A stretch of DNA of 64,000 nt. Source: CALECP01 sp964389925 (GTDB taxonomy: Bacteria > Chloroflexota > Anaerolineae > Promineifilales > Promineifilaceae). Under the pieces are notes generated by a model. The model searched no databases. It had not been told where the DNA came from and saw nothing but the letters and a program-made list of their open reading frames with translations. This document shows positions 27,125 through 36,633 of the stretch, one piece after another. The position numbers and the translations under genes are program-made. Location of the stretch: NCBI GenBank assembly GCA_964389925.1, contig CAYMGE010000014.1, positions 1 through 64,000 on the forward strand. The letters run 5' to 3'. Each line of letters opens with the position of its first letter. Position 1 is the stretch's first letter.

Positions 27125-28156
27125 ATGACAACAAGCATCATTTTTGCAGCCGGTGAACAACATACACAAGTGGGACACCCCGAACACACAGGGCGTATGG
27201 GAGCGGTTCGTCGCTTTCTGGCAGAGTCGCAGATTTTGGAGCGCGTAACGGTTTTAGAGCCGCAGATGGCGACAGAGGCAGATTTGGAGCGGGTACATTC
27301 GGCCGAACAAATCAACCTAGTCCGCTGGGTCAGTGAGCGCGGCGGCGGCATGATCGGTGGCGACACCTATACGACAAGGGGGACATTTGACGCAGCCAAA
27401 CTGGCAGCGGGAGCCGCTTGTCAGGCGGTTGAATGTGTTGTTGGGGGGTCGGCCGATAGGGCGGTTGCGTTGATTCGGCCGCCCGGTCACCATGCAGGCG
27501 CAAGCTCAATTGAAGGGTTCTGCCTGTTTAATAACATTGCAATTGCTGCGCGTTACGCTCAGACACAGCTAGGCGTTCAGCGGATCGCCATCATCGATTT
27601 TGATGTCCATCACGGCAATGGAACACAAGATATTTTTTACGCCGACAACTCCGTCCAGTTCTTTTCCACCCACATGTTTAGCCACTTTTTCTATCCGGGA
27701 TCGGGTCACCAACGCGAGGATGGTATTAAACAGGGGGCAGGTTATACCATCAACGCACCGCTCCCACCCGGAACAGGAGATCGCGGCTATCAAGCAGTTT
27801 TTGATGAGATAGTAGAACCGCTATTAACACAGTTCCAGCCCGATTTACTGCTTGTATCGGCCGGATTTGATGCCCACTGGCGCGACCCGCTCGCACAAAT
27901 GCAGCTTTCATTGAGTGGCTATGCCGCACTTACAAAACGGCTTATTCGCTATGCAAACGAGCTTTGTGCTGGAAAAATCGTCTTTGTGCTTGAGGGCGGT
28001 TATGACTTAGATGTATTGGGTTATAGCGTTCTGAACTTAGTTCATGCGCTGTTAGGTGACGCTGATGTGCTAGACCCATTTGGGGCAGCCCCTCGTCGTG
28101 AGGTTGATATCAGCGACTTGCTCATAAAGGTTAAGCAACAACACTTGCTTGCCTAG
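27125..28156 (+). CDS. Histone deacetylase family (acetylpolyamine/acuC-like) amidohydrolase
   Basis: A 343-residue zinc amidohydrolase. Catalytic blocks are RPPGHHAGASSIEGFCLFNN, IAIIDFDVHHGNGTQDIFY (zinc Asp and His) and LLVSAGFDAHWRDPL. Bacterial members remove acetyl or similar groups from polyamines or proteins. CATAAT lies seven bases before the ATG, so a leaderless transcript is possible. It precedes the acidic repeat gene by 57 bases on the same strand. Confidence 0.9.
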   Translation: MTTSIIFAAGEQHTQVGHPEHTGRMGAVRRFLAESQILERVTVLEPQMATEADLERVHSAEQINLVRWVSERGGGMIGGDTYTTRGTFDAAKLAAGAACQAVECVVGGSADRAVALIRPPGHHAGASSIEGFCLFNNIAIAARYAQTQLGVQRIAIIDFDVHHGNGTQDIFYADNSVQFFSTHMFSHFFYPGSGHQREDGIKQGAGYTINAPLPPGTGDRGYQAVFDEIVEPLLTQFQPDLLLVSAGFDAHWRDPLAQMQLSLSGYAALTKRLIRYANELCAGKIVFVLEGGYDLDVLGYSVLNLVHALLGDADVLDPFGAAPRREVDISDLLIKVKQQHLLA

Positions 28157-28212
28157 CGTAAAAATTGCATAATGCGATTGGTGGATAGACAGTAGTAACG
28201 CGAGATCGATTT

Positions 28213-31200
28213 ATGTCTAGTGACGAAACTTTATACTCCCGACAGAATTCCAAAGAAATTGATGAAGCCTTAGCATGGCTAGAAAGTCTCGGTGACAGTG
28301 CGACGACGCAACGCTCATCACGACAGGCCGAACCAACCGCATTTCTACGCTTACCAACTTGGCTAAAGCATGACATACGACTTGACTATCCACAACCTGC
28401 CATTGATGCTCCGCCAGTACCCGATGACAACCTGAGCTGGCTCGATGCCATCGCGTCTGGATCAGGTGGCGTGTCGGAAGAGCCGCCAACGATGCAGTGG
28501 GAGTCGGGAATCGAGGCAGTGCCAGAAGATGAGCCGACCGAACTACTCTCATCTGAGCAGCCTAATTTTACCTTAGATGAACCGACGCATGTTTCGATGG
28601 AACGCCCTTCTGTCGATGCTGAGTTGGCAATTGAGGAGGATGAGCCGACCGAACTGCTCTCTTCTGAGCAGCCTGATTTTACCTTAGATGAACCGACACA
28701 TGTTTCGATGGAACGCCCTTCTGTCGATGCTGAGTTGGCAATTGAGGAAGATGAGCCGACCGAGCTGCTCTCCTCTAATCAGCCTGATTTTGGGTTAGAT
28801 GCGCCCACACAAGTCTCAATGCATCGGCCGCCTCTCGATGACGAGTTAACGGCGATAGCTAAAGCGGTTTTTGAAGCACAAGATGAGCCAACTGCGCTGC
28901 TCCCATCCGATGAGCCTGATTTTCTTGACCTAGATGCACCTACACACCTCCTGACAAAACAATCTTCTGTCAGCGATGAGTTGGAAGCGGGGATGGAAGA
29001 TGAGCCAACAGATGCCTTGATGCGGCCGATTTCTGTTGATGATGAACGAACCACGACCATTGTGCCAAGCGTGGACATGCCGATTGAGCCGGTATTTGAG
29101 CCAACAAATGTCACAGAATTGACTGATGAAACGCTGTCTCTGATTGGGAGCGCGGCCGATTTTGAGCCAACCACACTGATTCTGCCAGAGAACGTGGAGC
29201 AAGTCCCTTCGTCTACTGCTGATCTATCATCAGATGAACCAACAAACCTACTTTTACCTGAACCCCAAGAAGAGGACGTAGCAGAAGAACTAACCTCTCT
29301 GCTGCCACCATTACCACCTGCATTTGAGGATATTGAGCCATTTGAGCCGACCAACTTTATCGAGGCAGACGAAGAGGTAAACTCGGCCGATTTTGAGCCA
29401 ACCTATTTATTGCAACCAGATGCGGAAGATGACAATGATGGCGTTGATGAAGTAGAAAGCGACACACACTTTTCCGAAACGTATGATACAAGACCGTCTA
29501 ACTCACAGCTAGAAGAAATTAAGACAAGCTCAACCGATTTACACCCTAACGACTTTGAGCCAACCCAATTATTTGTGCCAGCTGAGACGACGGAAACGCC
29601 TATCAGTGAGATTTCGGCCGAGTCAGACACAAATGAGCCTGTTTTACACCCTAACGACTTTGAGCCAACTCAATTATTTGTGCCAGCTGAGACGACGGAA
29701 ACGCCTATCAGTGAGATTTCGGCCGNNNNNNNNNNNNNNNNNNNNNNNNNNNNNNNNNNNNNNNNNNNNNNNNNNNNNNNNNNNNNNNNNNNNNNNNNNN
29801 NNNNNNNNNNNNNNNNNNNNNNNNNCGGCCGAGTCAGACACAAATGAGCCTGTTTTACACCCTAACGACTTTGAGCCAACCCAATTATTTGTGCCAGCTG
29901 AGACGACGGAAACGCCTATCAGTGAGATTTCGGCCGAGTCAGACACAAATGAGCCTGTTTTACACCCTAACGACTTTGAGCCAACTCAATTATTTGTGCC
30001 AATTGAGACGACGGAAACACCCATTCATGAGATTTCGGCCGAGTTAGATACAAATGAGCCTGTTTTACACCCTAACGACTTTGAGCCAACTGCGTTGGTT
30101 TTGCCAAAAGAGCTAGAAGAAATACTGCCCAGCACCGGTTCGGCTGAGAGAGAAAGTGTTGAATCTTATTTCCGCAGGATGAATGATTTTGAGCCGACCG
30201 CATTGGTTTTGCCAGATGATTCATCAGCAAAGCAAGCTCCATCTGAGAAGGAACCTTTTGAAGAGAAGCCAACCGAGCTGTTCTTTGATGAATTTGCGGC
30301 GATGGCGGCCGATGTTGGCGAACTGACAACGCCAGAGCGCACCGAGATTATTCTGCCCACGTCGGCAGATGTCCCTGATCTTGAAGCGTTAGCGTTGGAA
30401 AACGATGTCCTAAACGCGCTTGAAGAGCCGATTGTGTCTGAGGCAATTGAGGAGGAAACGCCAACACACATATCGGTCGAGCAGTCAATTGAAGGGCTGG
30501 GGTTTTACGAAGATGAGCCGACCGAGCCGTCTTTGGTCAGGCCACCGTTTGACGAGCTGGCGGATGAGCCAACTCAGTTCATTTCTCCAGAGAACAAAGC
30601 CCCCAGCCGCCTCTTTGAGCCAACGATTGTCAGCGAAATTTCGATTGCCGACCGCTGGCGAGCCATCCCAACACAATTTCGGCCGCGTACCACGCCAAAC
30701 AAAGCGGAAGAGCCGTCAGTCGTCGAACAGCCCATACAGCCAGATGACACTGCTAACAAGCTAGGGCATCTCACCGATGATATTCCGGATGATCCAGATG
30801 AGACAATCGCGTGGTTAGAGGAAATGGCGCGGTTGCAGAAGCTAGGGGGATCGCTCGAAAAAGCTGACTCCGATCAGGATGAGGCACGCCCTGAATTTGA
30901 GCGACCAGCGCAAAACAGAGATCGTGCGCCTGAAGAGCCAGAAATCTCAACAGGCGGCAGCATTCTGGACGCAGCGACCAACGAGCAACTGCCTGCCAAC
31001 TTCTTTGACTCCGTAGATGAGGTCCGCCCAACCATTATGGCTGACGTGGGCGAATCGGCCGAAGAAGGCATGGATGCCTTTGTGCGACAGGTAAATGAGG
31101 TTCTCGATGACGAGCGAGAACCAATTGAGACGCTGAGTGCGGCCGATGAAAGGTCTGTGGCAAAATCTGAAGAAGAGTTAAGTGATGCGCTCGCATGGCT

Positions 31201-31735
31201 GGAAGAGTTAGTGACGGGAACAGATGAACCACTCGATGAGATGACAATTGAGTTGAACGAAACTGATGTCAATCGTTTGCTCAACTCCTATCGTCCCACC
31301 GAGCGACCGCCATCTTCACAGGGTATTTCAGACCATCCCACCCTTATCACACATCATCCCGCTGTCAGCAAACAAGAGCCGGGCGATGAGCTAGATGCCG
31401 CCCTCTCGTGGCTAGAAGGGTTAAATTTTGACGATGAAAGCAACCTCATCGAGCCAGTTGAGGCACCTGCAACACTGGTTGATTATTCGGCCGCCCGCAA
31501 CAGTGCGCGTCATGCGTTTCTGACAAATTCCTACCCTGAAGCGATTACGATCTTTGAGGATTTGCTTCAACGCGAAGATAGAAATGCAACTGATATTGTG
31601 ATTGAAGATTTGGTTGAATGGACAAGCAAAGTGAAAGATTATATGCAGTTCTACCGCCTTCTGGGGGATGCCTACTTACAAATCGGCGATCATGAAAAGG
31701 CTGCTTGGACATTCCGCCGCGGTCTGACGATATGA
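28213..31735 (+). CDS. Large acidic E-P-T repeat protein, interrupted by assembly gap
   Basis: One gene read as two frames because the N gap has an arbitrary length. The N-terminus is MSSDETLYSRQNSKEIDEAL, with no signal peptide. The body is an acidic, probably disordered chain with about 25 motifs of the form (D/F)-E-P-T-x-(L/V/F/I)-(L/F/V), spaced about 15-40 residues apart. Part is a 37-residue tandem repeat, part a 35-residue one. Two short EALAWLE-like helices recur (EIDEALAWLESL, ALAWLEELV, ALSWLEGLNF). The last 90 residues (SYPEAITIFEDLLQRE, LGDAYLQIGDHEKAAWTFRR) look like TPR helices. Likely an intracellular scaffold; no known family. The Thr spacing recalls sites for phospho-Thr-binding FHA domains (inference). 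A terminator follows. Confidence 0.75.
28525..28857 (+). repeat. Three 111-bp coding repeats (37 residues each)
   Basis: Copies begin at 28525, 28636 and 28747. Each encodes EDEPTELLSSEQPDFTLDEP then THVSMERPSVDAELAIE. The first two are nearly identical at DNA level, the third has diverged. Confidence 0.85.
29539..30150 (+). repeat. 105-bp tandem coding repeats around the gap
   Basis: Units of 35 residues (LHPNDFEPTQLFVPAETTET then PISEISAESDTNEPV) begin at about 29539 and 29644 before the gap, and at about 29849, 29954 and 30059 after it. They are almost identical, and each carries one TCGGCCGA at its ISAE segment. Confidence 0.85.
29726..29825. other. Assembly gap of 100 N
   Basis: The gap edges fall within the same TCGGCCGA copy of two repeat units. 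With 99 rather than 100 unknown bases the frame would be kept and exactly one 105-bp unit would be spanned, so the true gap is probably some whole number of repeats. Confidence 0.95.
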
Positions 31736-31766
31736 CGGATTAAAGAATTCAGCTATAATCAAAAAT

Positions 31767-31792
31767 GACGATGTGATCCATCGTCGTTTTTG
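31767..31792 (+). terminator. Terminator after the repeat protein
   Basis: Arms GACGATG and CATCGTC followed by GTTTTTG. A TATAAT at 31754-31759 lies just before it and could start an ndk transcript that carries the hairpin in its leader. Confidence 0.65.
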
Positions 31793-31886
31793 TGTGACCC
31801 CACACCAAATTTTTCCCAACTAAAAAATAACAATTTGCAAGCAGACAGGATTGTGCTGTTGTGGCTTGCTTAGGAGTGACAATCTT

Positions 31887-32336
31887 ATGGAACGAACACT
31901 AATTTTGATTAAACCAGACGGCGTGCAACGTGGATTGATGGGTGAGATCATCGGCCGATTTGAACGGCGTGGCCTCAAGTTAGCTGGCATGAAATTTATG
32001 CAAATGACGAGCGAGAAAGCGGCCGAGCATTACGGCGAACATATTGAACGCCCTTTCTACCCTGATCTCGTCGCCTATATCATCTCTGGCCCAATTGTAG
32101 CGATGTGCTGGGAAGGGCCGGATGCGGTTAGAATTGCACGTCAAACCATCGGCGCAACAAAGCCTGTTGAGGCAACTATGGGAACGATTCGCGGTGATTT
32201 TGGGATGCAGATCGGCCGAAACCTCGTTCACGGCTCAGACAGCCCTGAAAATGGTATCCGCGAAACAGACGTTTTCTTCAGCGCAGATGAAATTTTGGAC
32301 TGGAGCCGTGATACGGAGCGTTGGATTTTAGAATAA
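31887..32336 (+). CDS. ndk: Nucleoside diphosphate kinase
   Basis: A 149-residue enzyme moving the gamma phosphate between nucleotides. LIKPDGVQRGLMGEII at the N-terminus and the phospho-His motif NLVHGSDSPENGIRE are intact. The start at 31887 has TAGGAG ten bases upstream; the longer frame from 31851 is not protein-like. Confidence 0.96.
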   Translation: MERTLILIKPDGVQRGLMGEIIGRFERRGLKLAGMKFMQMTSEKAAEHYGEHIERPFYPDLVAYIISGPIVAMCWEGPDAVRIARQTIGATKPVEATMGTIRGDFGMQIGRNLVHGSDSPENGIRETDVFFSADEILDWSRDTERWILE

Positions 32337-32350
32337 TGCGGGCGAAATTG

Positions 32351-32398
32351 ATGTGTGTATCGGGAATTGGATTTCCCGATACATGCACACGCTTTTTT
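32351..32398 (+). terminator. Terminator between ndk and the SH3b gene
   Basis: Long hairpin with arms TGTGTATCGGGAA and TTTCCCGATACATG-CACAC, then GCTTTTTTG. The CGGGAATT core is shared with the palindrome at 46634-46667. Confidence 0.75.
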
Positions 32399-32419
32399 GA
32401 CTTGGTATCTACTTCTTCG

Positions 32420-33367
32420 CTACCCGTCAGGGCAAGCGACCTGACCGTCATCAATTGAACAGCCATCGCTATTATCAACCAAAATGGGCAAGTCCATAAT
32501 GCCGCGCTCATTTAGTGCATTGACAGGAACCCAGCCAGCATCACCGCCACCCGTCACAGAAACCCAGCAACCCCAGAAATCACGACCAGTCATTCTCACC
32601 TCAACACCCGGCGTATAAGCGCGACCTGTTTGGCTGTCGGGATCGGCCGTCGCAAAGATGTCTGTCCAGCGTGTCGTCGAAGCTGTGGTTGCATTGCCAG
32701 GGCGACCACAGATACGTGCGTCAGGACGAGGCCCACCGCAAGGTTCTGCGCCAGCAAAAGGACTCGCCCATACGTCTAAGGCGTTAATGTCGATATTTGT
32801 CTCAACAGAGTCAGTTGGGACCCAGCCATCTCCTGCATCTGCCCAGATAAATAGCCATGAGCCATCTTCATTACGTGCCAAAATTTTGACAGGCGTATTT
32901 TGGTCAATGCTGTTGACAATTGCATAGCACTCATTTGTGCCATACTTGATGTCGCGGGTCACGCGCATCACACCATTCGTGACGATACCGCTTGGGGCGG
33001 GGCTATCAAATTCACCAGCGCGGTTTTCGTCCCCTTGTCCATTGTCCCAGATTGGCAGCATGTTGATGTCGCCACTAATTGCAATGTCTTCAGCGCGTGT
33101 CCAGCCGTTGAATTTATTCGGGCCTGTGCCTGCCGTGACGTAGACAAGTGAGTTGTCCCGGTTACGCCCTTGTAAAGTGACGGCTGTCCCCTGCGAGAAT
33201 GTGCCAACGACAGGTGAATCCAGCGTTGGGGCTTTGTGCAGATTGATCGACTCGGCCGAGACCGTGCCGCTCAACTCCTCTGCATAGACGACCGTCGTCA
33301 ACGCCAGAATCGGTAAAATCAACAGCGCAAATAGCTGCCAAAAGCGAAGGTGATATGTCCTGTTCAT
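32420..33367 (-). CDS. Secreted protein with bacterial SH3-like domains
   Basis: A 315-residue protein. The start at 33367 (MNRTYHLRF) has GAGGAG eight bases before it and opens a clear signal peptide ending TTVVYAEE. The first SH3b domain (about residues 30-95) shows SAESINLHKAPTLDSPVVGT and GTAVTLQGRNRD; two more SH3b-like segments follow (VKILARNEDGSWLFIWADAG, VEVRMTGRDFWGCWVSVTGG), with WVP closing strands. Such proteins usually bind cell-wall or surface polymers outside the cell. Several Cys in the second half may form disulphides. The gene at 36634-38052 is a relative. Confidence 0.82.
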   Translation of the reverse strand: MNRTYHLRFWQLFALLILPILALTTVVYAEELSGTVSAESINLHKAPTLDSPVVGTFSQGTAVTLQGRNRDNSLVYVTAGTGPNKFNGWTRAEDIAISGDINMLPIWDNGQGDENRAGEFDSPAPSGIVTNGVMRVTRDIKYGTNECYAIVNSIDQNTPVKILARNEDGSWLFIWADAGDGWVPTDSVETNIDINALDVWASPFAGAEPCGGPRPDARICGRPGNATTASTTRWTDIFATADPDSQTGRAYTPGVEVRMTGRDFWGCWVSVTGGGDAGWVPVNALNERGIMDLPILVDNSDGCSIDDGQVACPDG

Positions 33368-33576
33368 GATAAACTCCTCTAAAATGTTACCCTGTAAAAT
33401 ACAGCGCAATGTGTTGACGGCATACTGCAACTTCGTTTACATTGCCTCTTCAATTATCCCTAATTTTGCGTTAATTCAAAGGAAAAAGTGATGTTTATTT
33501 TCCACTTGTCCAGCTTTTGACCAACGGTAAAGCAACGCAAATGGGGGAATGTCTGCTTTGCGCTATAATTCGGCTT

Positions 33577-33786
33577 ATGATTATCCAAGTAGCCGTCGGC
33601 GACACGGCACAGATGCGAAAATTTCATCCATGTGGCAGTGCCAAATGGCGCGTGACGCGCATCGGTGTTGATATTGGCTTACAGTGTCTCGGCTGTCAGC
33701 GGCGCGTTTTGATTCCGCGCAGCAAGTTTAATAAGCGAGTAAAAAAGATCATTCGTGAGCCATCATCTGACAACGGCTCCGATTAA
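33577..33786 (+). CDS. DUF951 family small protein
   Basis: A 69-residue protein. FHPCGSAKWRVTRIGVDIGL then QCLGCQRRVLIPRSKFNKRV is the DUF951 pattern: a CxxC-containing, basic-ended protein of unknown function found in Firmicutes and Chloroflexota. The start at 33577 lies seven bases after a perfect TATAAT (33564-33569), so the message should be leaderless; the longer frame from 33517 has no support. The next gene starts 12 bases downstream. Confidence 0.85.
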   Translation: MIIQVAVGDTAQMRKFHPCGSAKWRVTRIGVDIGLQCLGCQRRVLIPRSKFNKRVKKIIREPSSDNGSD

Positions 33787-33798
33787 ATCTCAGTTAAG

Positions 33799-35247
33799 AT
33801 GGCAATTTGGTTAGCAAGATTTTACGTCGTCGTGCTGACGGGGTTAGCACTTTATGGCTGTCTCGGCGTTGTAACGCTGCTCTTTTATTGGCGACATCGG
33901 CACAGCAAACATGCGCTGCCATTGGTGCATGAGCGAGAGTTGCCACTAGTGGTCGTACAGTTGCCGATTTATAATGAGCAATTCGTCGTCGAGCGACTCA
34001 TCAATGCAGCCGCGCAACTCGACTATCCACGAGATCGACTGCACATTCAAGTATGCGATGACTCGGCCGATTCCACCACAACCCTCGCCCAAACCCTCGT
34101 CCAAAAATGGCAGCAGGCTGGCGTTTCGATTGAACTCCTACACCGTGAAAATCGCAGCGGCTATAAAGCGGGCGCGTTGCAGGCTGCGCTCGACTGTGCG
34201 CCGGTTGCGCCCAATGCGTTGATCGCTATTTTTGATGCGGACTTTGCACCATCGGCCGATTTTCTGCGTCGCACCGTCCCGCACTTTCTCAACAATAATC
34301 AACTCGGTGTCATTCAGACACGTTGGGGACATCTCAATCGAGCAGAATCTACCCTTACCCGCGCCCAAGCTATCGCCATCGACAAACACTTTATGCTCGA
34401 TCAGCTCGTGCGCCATCGTGCCGACCTCTTTCCCAAATTTAATGGCAGCGGTGGCATTTGGCGGCGCGATTGCTTGACCGATGCGGGTGGCTGGCAAGCG
34501 GATACCGTTTGTGAAGATTTGTGTCTGAGTACAAGGGCGGTGTTGCGCGGTTGGCGGTTTAAGCTGTTGGATGAGGTAACGGCATCGGCCGAGCTTCCCA
34601 ACACCATTGCCGCATTCAAAACACAACAGGCACGTTGGGCAAAAGGCTCAATCCAATGTTTGCTCAAATTCTTTGGCGCGATCATTACTGCGAATGAACA
34701 CACGTGGGCAGCCCGCCTCTACGCGCTTTTCACAATGCTGGGCTACTTCACCAACCCGCTCCTCATTCTTCTGCTGCTACTCCAATTGCCAATGATCGCT
34801 TTCGATGTGCAACTTTCTCCGCTGCTTTGGCTGTTTACAATCGTTGGGCTTTCTCAACCGATCTTATTTATCCTTGGACAACAAATCCTCTATCCTGACT
34901 GGCGCAAACGCATCCGTCACTTCCCTGCTCTTCTGCTCATCATGACGGGTCTATCTCTCAGTCAAACCCGTGCAATCATCCAAGCATTGACGCGACGTAA
35001 GCACGTTTTTGTCCGCACCCCAAAGGGCGTGGGACAACATACGCAATACAAGTTACCGTTTGACTGGATTTTGCTGACGGAAATTGCCTGCACGCTGTAC
35101 GCGCTTGTCGGCATTGGGTTTGCATTACAGCAGCGTCGTTTTGGTGCGCTCGCGTTGCTGCTCAATTGCGCGATTGGCTATGGGTATATTACCTATCTGG
35201 GGATTGGGGAGATGTTGGCTTCTCGGCCGAATACACCACAAACGTAA
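33799..35247 (+). CDS. Family 2 glycosyltransferase, cellulose-synthase-like
   Basis: A 482-residue membrane protein. One N-terminal TM segment (FYVVVLTGLALYGCLGVVTL) precedes the cytosolic catalytic domain: VVQLPIYNEQFVVERLI, CDDSAD, IAIFDADFAP (D-x-D), NGSGGIWRR, TVCEDLCLSTRA and TQQARWAKGSIQ (the Q-x-x-R-W processive motif). Four or more TM segments follow. It probably polymerises a beta-linked glycan or a glucan on a lipid. It directly follows DUF951 and may share its promoter. Confidence 0.9.
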   Translation: MAIWLARFYVVVLTGLALYGCLGVVTLLFYWRHRHSKHALPLVHERELPLVVVQLPIYNEQFVVERLINAAAQLDYPRDRLHIQVCDDSADSTTTLAQTLVQKWQQAGVSIELLHRENRSGYKAGALQAALDCAPVAPNALIAIFDADFAPSADFLRRTVPHFLNNNQLGVIQTRWGHLNRAESTLTRAQAIAIDKHFMLDQLVRHRADLFPKFNGSGGIWRRDCLTDAGGWQADTVCEDLCLSTRAVLRGWRFKLLDEVTASAELPNTIAAFKTQQARWAKGSIQCLLKFFGAIITANEHTWAARLYALFTMLGYFTNPLLILLLLLQLPMIAFDVQLSPLLWLFTIVGLSQPILFILGQQILYPDWRKRIRHFPALLLIMTGLSLSQTRAIIQALTRRKHVFVRTPKGVGQHTQYKLPFDWILLTEIACTLYALVGIGFALQQRRFGALALLLNCAIGYGYITYLGIGEMLASRPNTPQT

Positions 35248-35283
35248 CATAGGCATCCGTGCCTGTTTCTAACGCGACTTACT

Positions 35284-36507
35284 ATGCAAACGCTACACCT
35301 ATCTCTCCAACATGCTCGACAAATGGCTATACGAAAACAGTTATTGAGCGGGGAACACCCACCGGCAACCGCAGAGGGCGTGCTGGCAGTATTCCGCGCA
35401 TTGGGCTGCATCCAACTTGACCCAATCCGTGCTGTTGAACGCACGCAATACCTCGTTTTATGGAGTCGTTTAGGCAACTATGACCGACGACTATTACACG
35501 AAGTCCAGTTTGAGCAACGACAACTATTTGAGTATTGGGCGCACGCTGCGTCGATTGTGCTAACAGAGCATTTTCCCTTGCACCGCAATCGCATGAATCG
35601 TGCCTTTCCAAAAGATGGCAGCAAATGGCAGCAACGCGCACGACAATGGTTAGAAGACAATGCCGAATTTCACGCCTTTGTCCTTGAAGAGATCAAGTCT
35701 AAACAACCTGTATCTTCAAACCAGATTGAGGATCAAGCGGCTGTTCCATGGATTTCGAGTGGTTGGACAGATACGCAAAACAAGCGCAGCGTGACACAAA
35801 TGATCGATTATATGTGGACGATGGGTGAGGTCACCGTTGCAGAGCGCAGTGGCCTCCGTCGCAGTTGGATGCTGCTCAATGATTTCTTGCCCGAACAGGT
35901 GGTGCGAGAGCCATTGAGCGACGACGAAGAGACACGCCAGTCGATCTACGTCGCACTGTCCGCGCTTGGGGTCGCCACAAAACGGCAGATTAAAAGACAT
36001 TTCACCCGTTCTAGCTATCCAAACTTTGCGACGATATTCAAGCAGATGGAAAAAGCGGGCGATATTTTTCCAATCAGTGTAGCTAAGATGAAGGATAACT
36101 GGTTTATGCTAGCACGAGATGTTCCCATTTTAGAACAGGTGCAAGCCGGTGAATTTAGCGGTCGAACTGTGTTGCTTTCGCCGTTTGATAACCTAATTTG
36201 TGATCGAGACCGAACGGAGGCATTATGGAACTTTCACTTTCGGATTGAGATTTACGTGCCAAAGGCGAAGCGACAATATGGCTATTATGTGTTGCCAATC
36301 ATGCGCGGGGAGCAGTTGATCGGCCGAATTGCCCCCCGCTTCAATCGCAAAACTGGCATTCTCGCTATCAACGGTCTCTATGCAGAACCAGATGCTCCCC
36401 GCGACCCACAAGCTGTTGCTGACATCTATGCACAGATAAACGCACTGGCAAGCTGGCTTGGCGCAAAGGAGATTCAGTTCAACAGTGAGAAACCGCGCGA
36501 TTGGTAA
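35284..36507 (+). CDS. YcaQ/AlkX-type DNA glycosylase (winged-helix)
   Basis: A 407-residue protein of the HTH_42 family. LHLSLQHARQMAIRKQLLSG opens it, GCIQLDPIRAVERTQYLVLW contains the Q-x-D catalytic motif of the E. coli enzyme that unhooks DNA interstrand cross-links, and EYWAHAASIVL is the conserved follow-up. Likely a repair glycosylase for bulky or cross-linked alkylation damage. It is followed by a terminator and faces the minus-strand SH3b gene. Confidence 0.85.
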   Translation: MQTLHLSLQHARQMAIRKQLLSGEHPPATAEGVLAVFRALGCIQLDPIRAVERTQYLVLWSRLGNYDRRLLHEVQFEQRQLFEYWAHAASIVLTEHFPLHRNRMNRAFPKDGSKWQQRARQWLEDNAEFHAFVLEEIKSKQPVSSNQIEDQAAVPWISSGWTDTQNKRSVTQMIDYMWTMGEVTVAERSGLRRSWMLLNDFLPEQVVREPLSDDEETRQSIYVALSALGVATKRQIKRHFTRSSYPNFATIFKQMEKAGDIFPISVAKMKDNWFMLARDVPILEQVQAGEFSGRTVLLSPFDNLICDRDRTEALWNFHFRIEIYVPKAKRQYGYYVLPIMRGEQLIGRIAPRFNRKTGILAINGLYAEPDAPRDPQAVADIYAQINALASWLGAKEIQFNSEKPRDW

Positions 36508-36512
36508 CAAAA

Positions 36513-36546
36513 AACGCGCCGCAAACACAATTGTTCACGGCGCGTT
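36513..36546 (+). terminator. Hairpin after the YcaQ-type gene
   Basis: Arms AACGCGCCG and CGGCGCGTT with an inner AACACAATTGTT stem, but only a weak T tract. Probably a terminator shared by convergent genes. Confidence 0.55.
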
Positions 36547-36633
36547 CTCTCACGATTTACCTCACGTAAATCATGTGCTTTTTGTAATCATCTCGTCTAA
36601 GGACGTTCGATGAGATGAAATTTGATGGGCAAA

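Noticed and set aside
29555..29847. Apparent frameshift or two separate genes in the E-P-T repeat protein
   Set aside because: The frame change coincides with the N gap, whose length is a placeholder; the repeat continues on both sides.
28525..30150. Regularly spaced repeats that could suggest a CRISPR array
   Set aside because: They are in-frame coding repeats of 105 and 111 bases with no unique spacers and no cas genes nearby.
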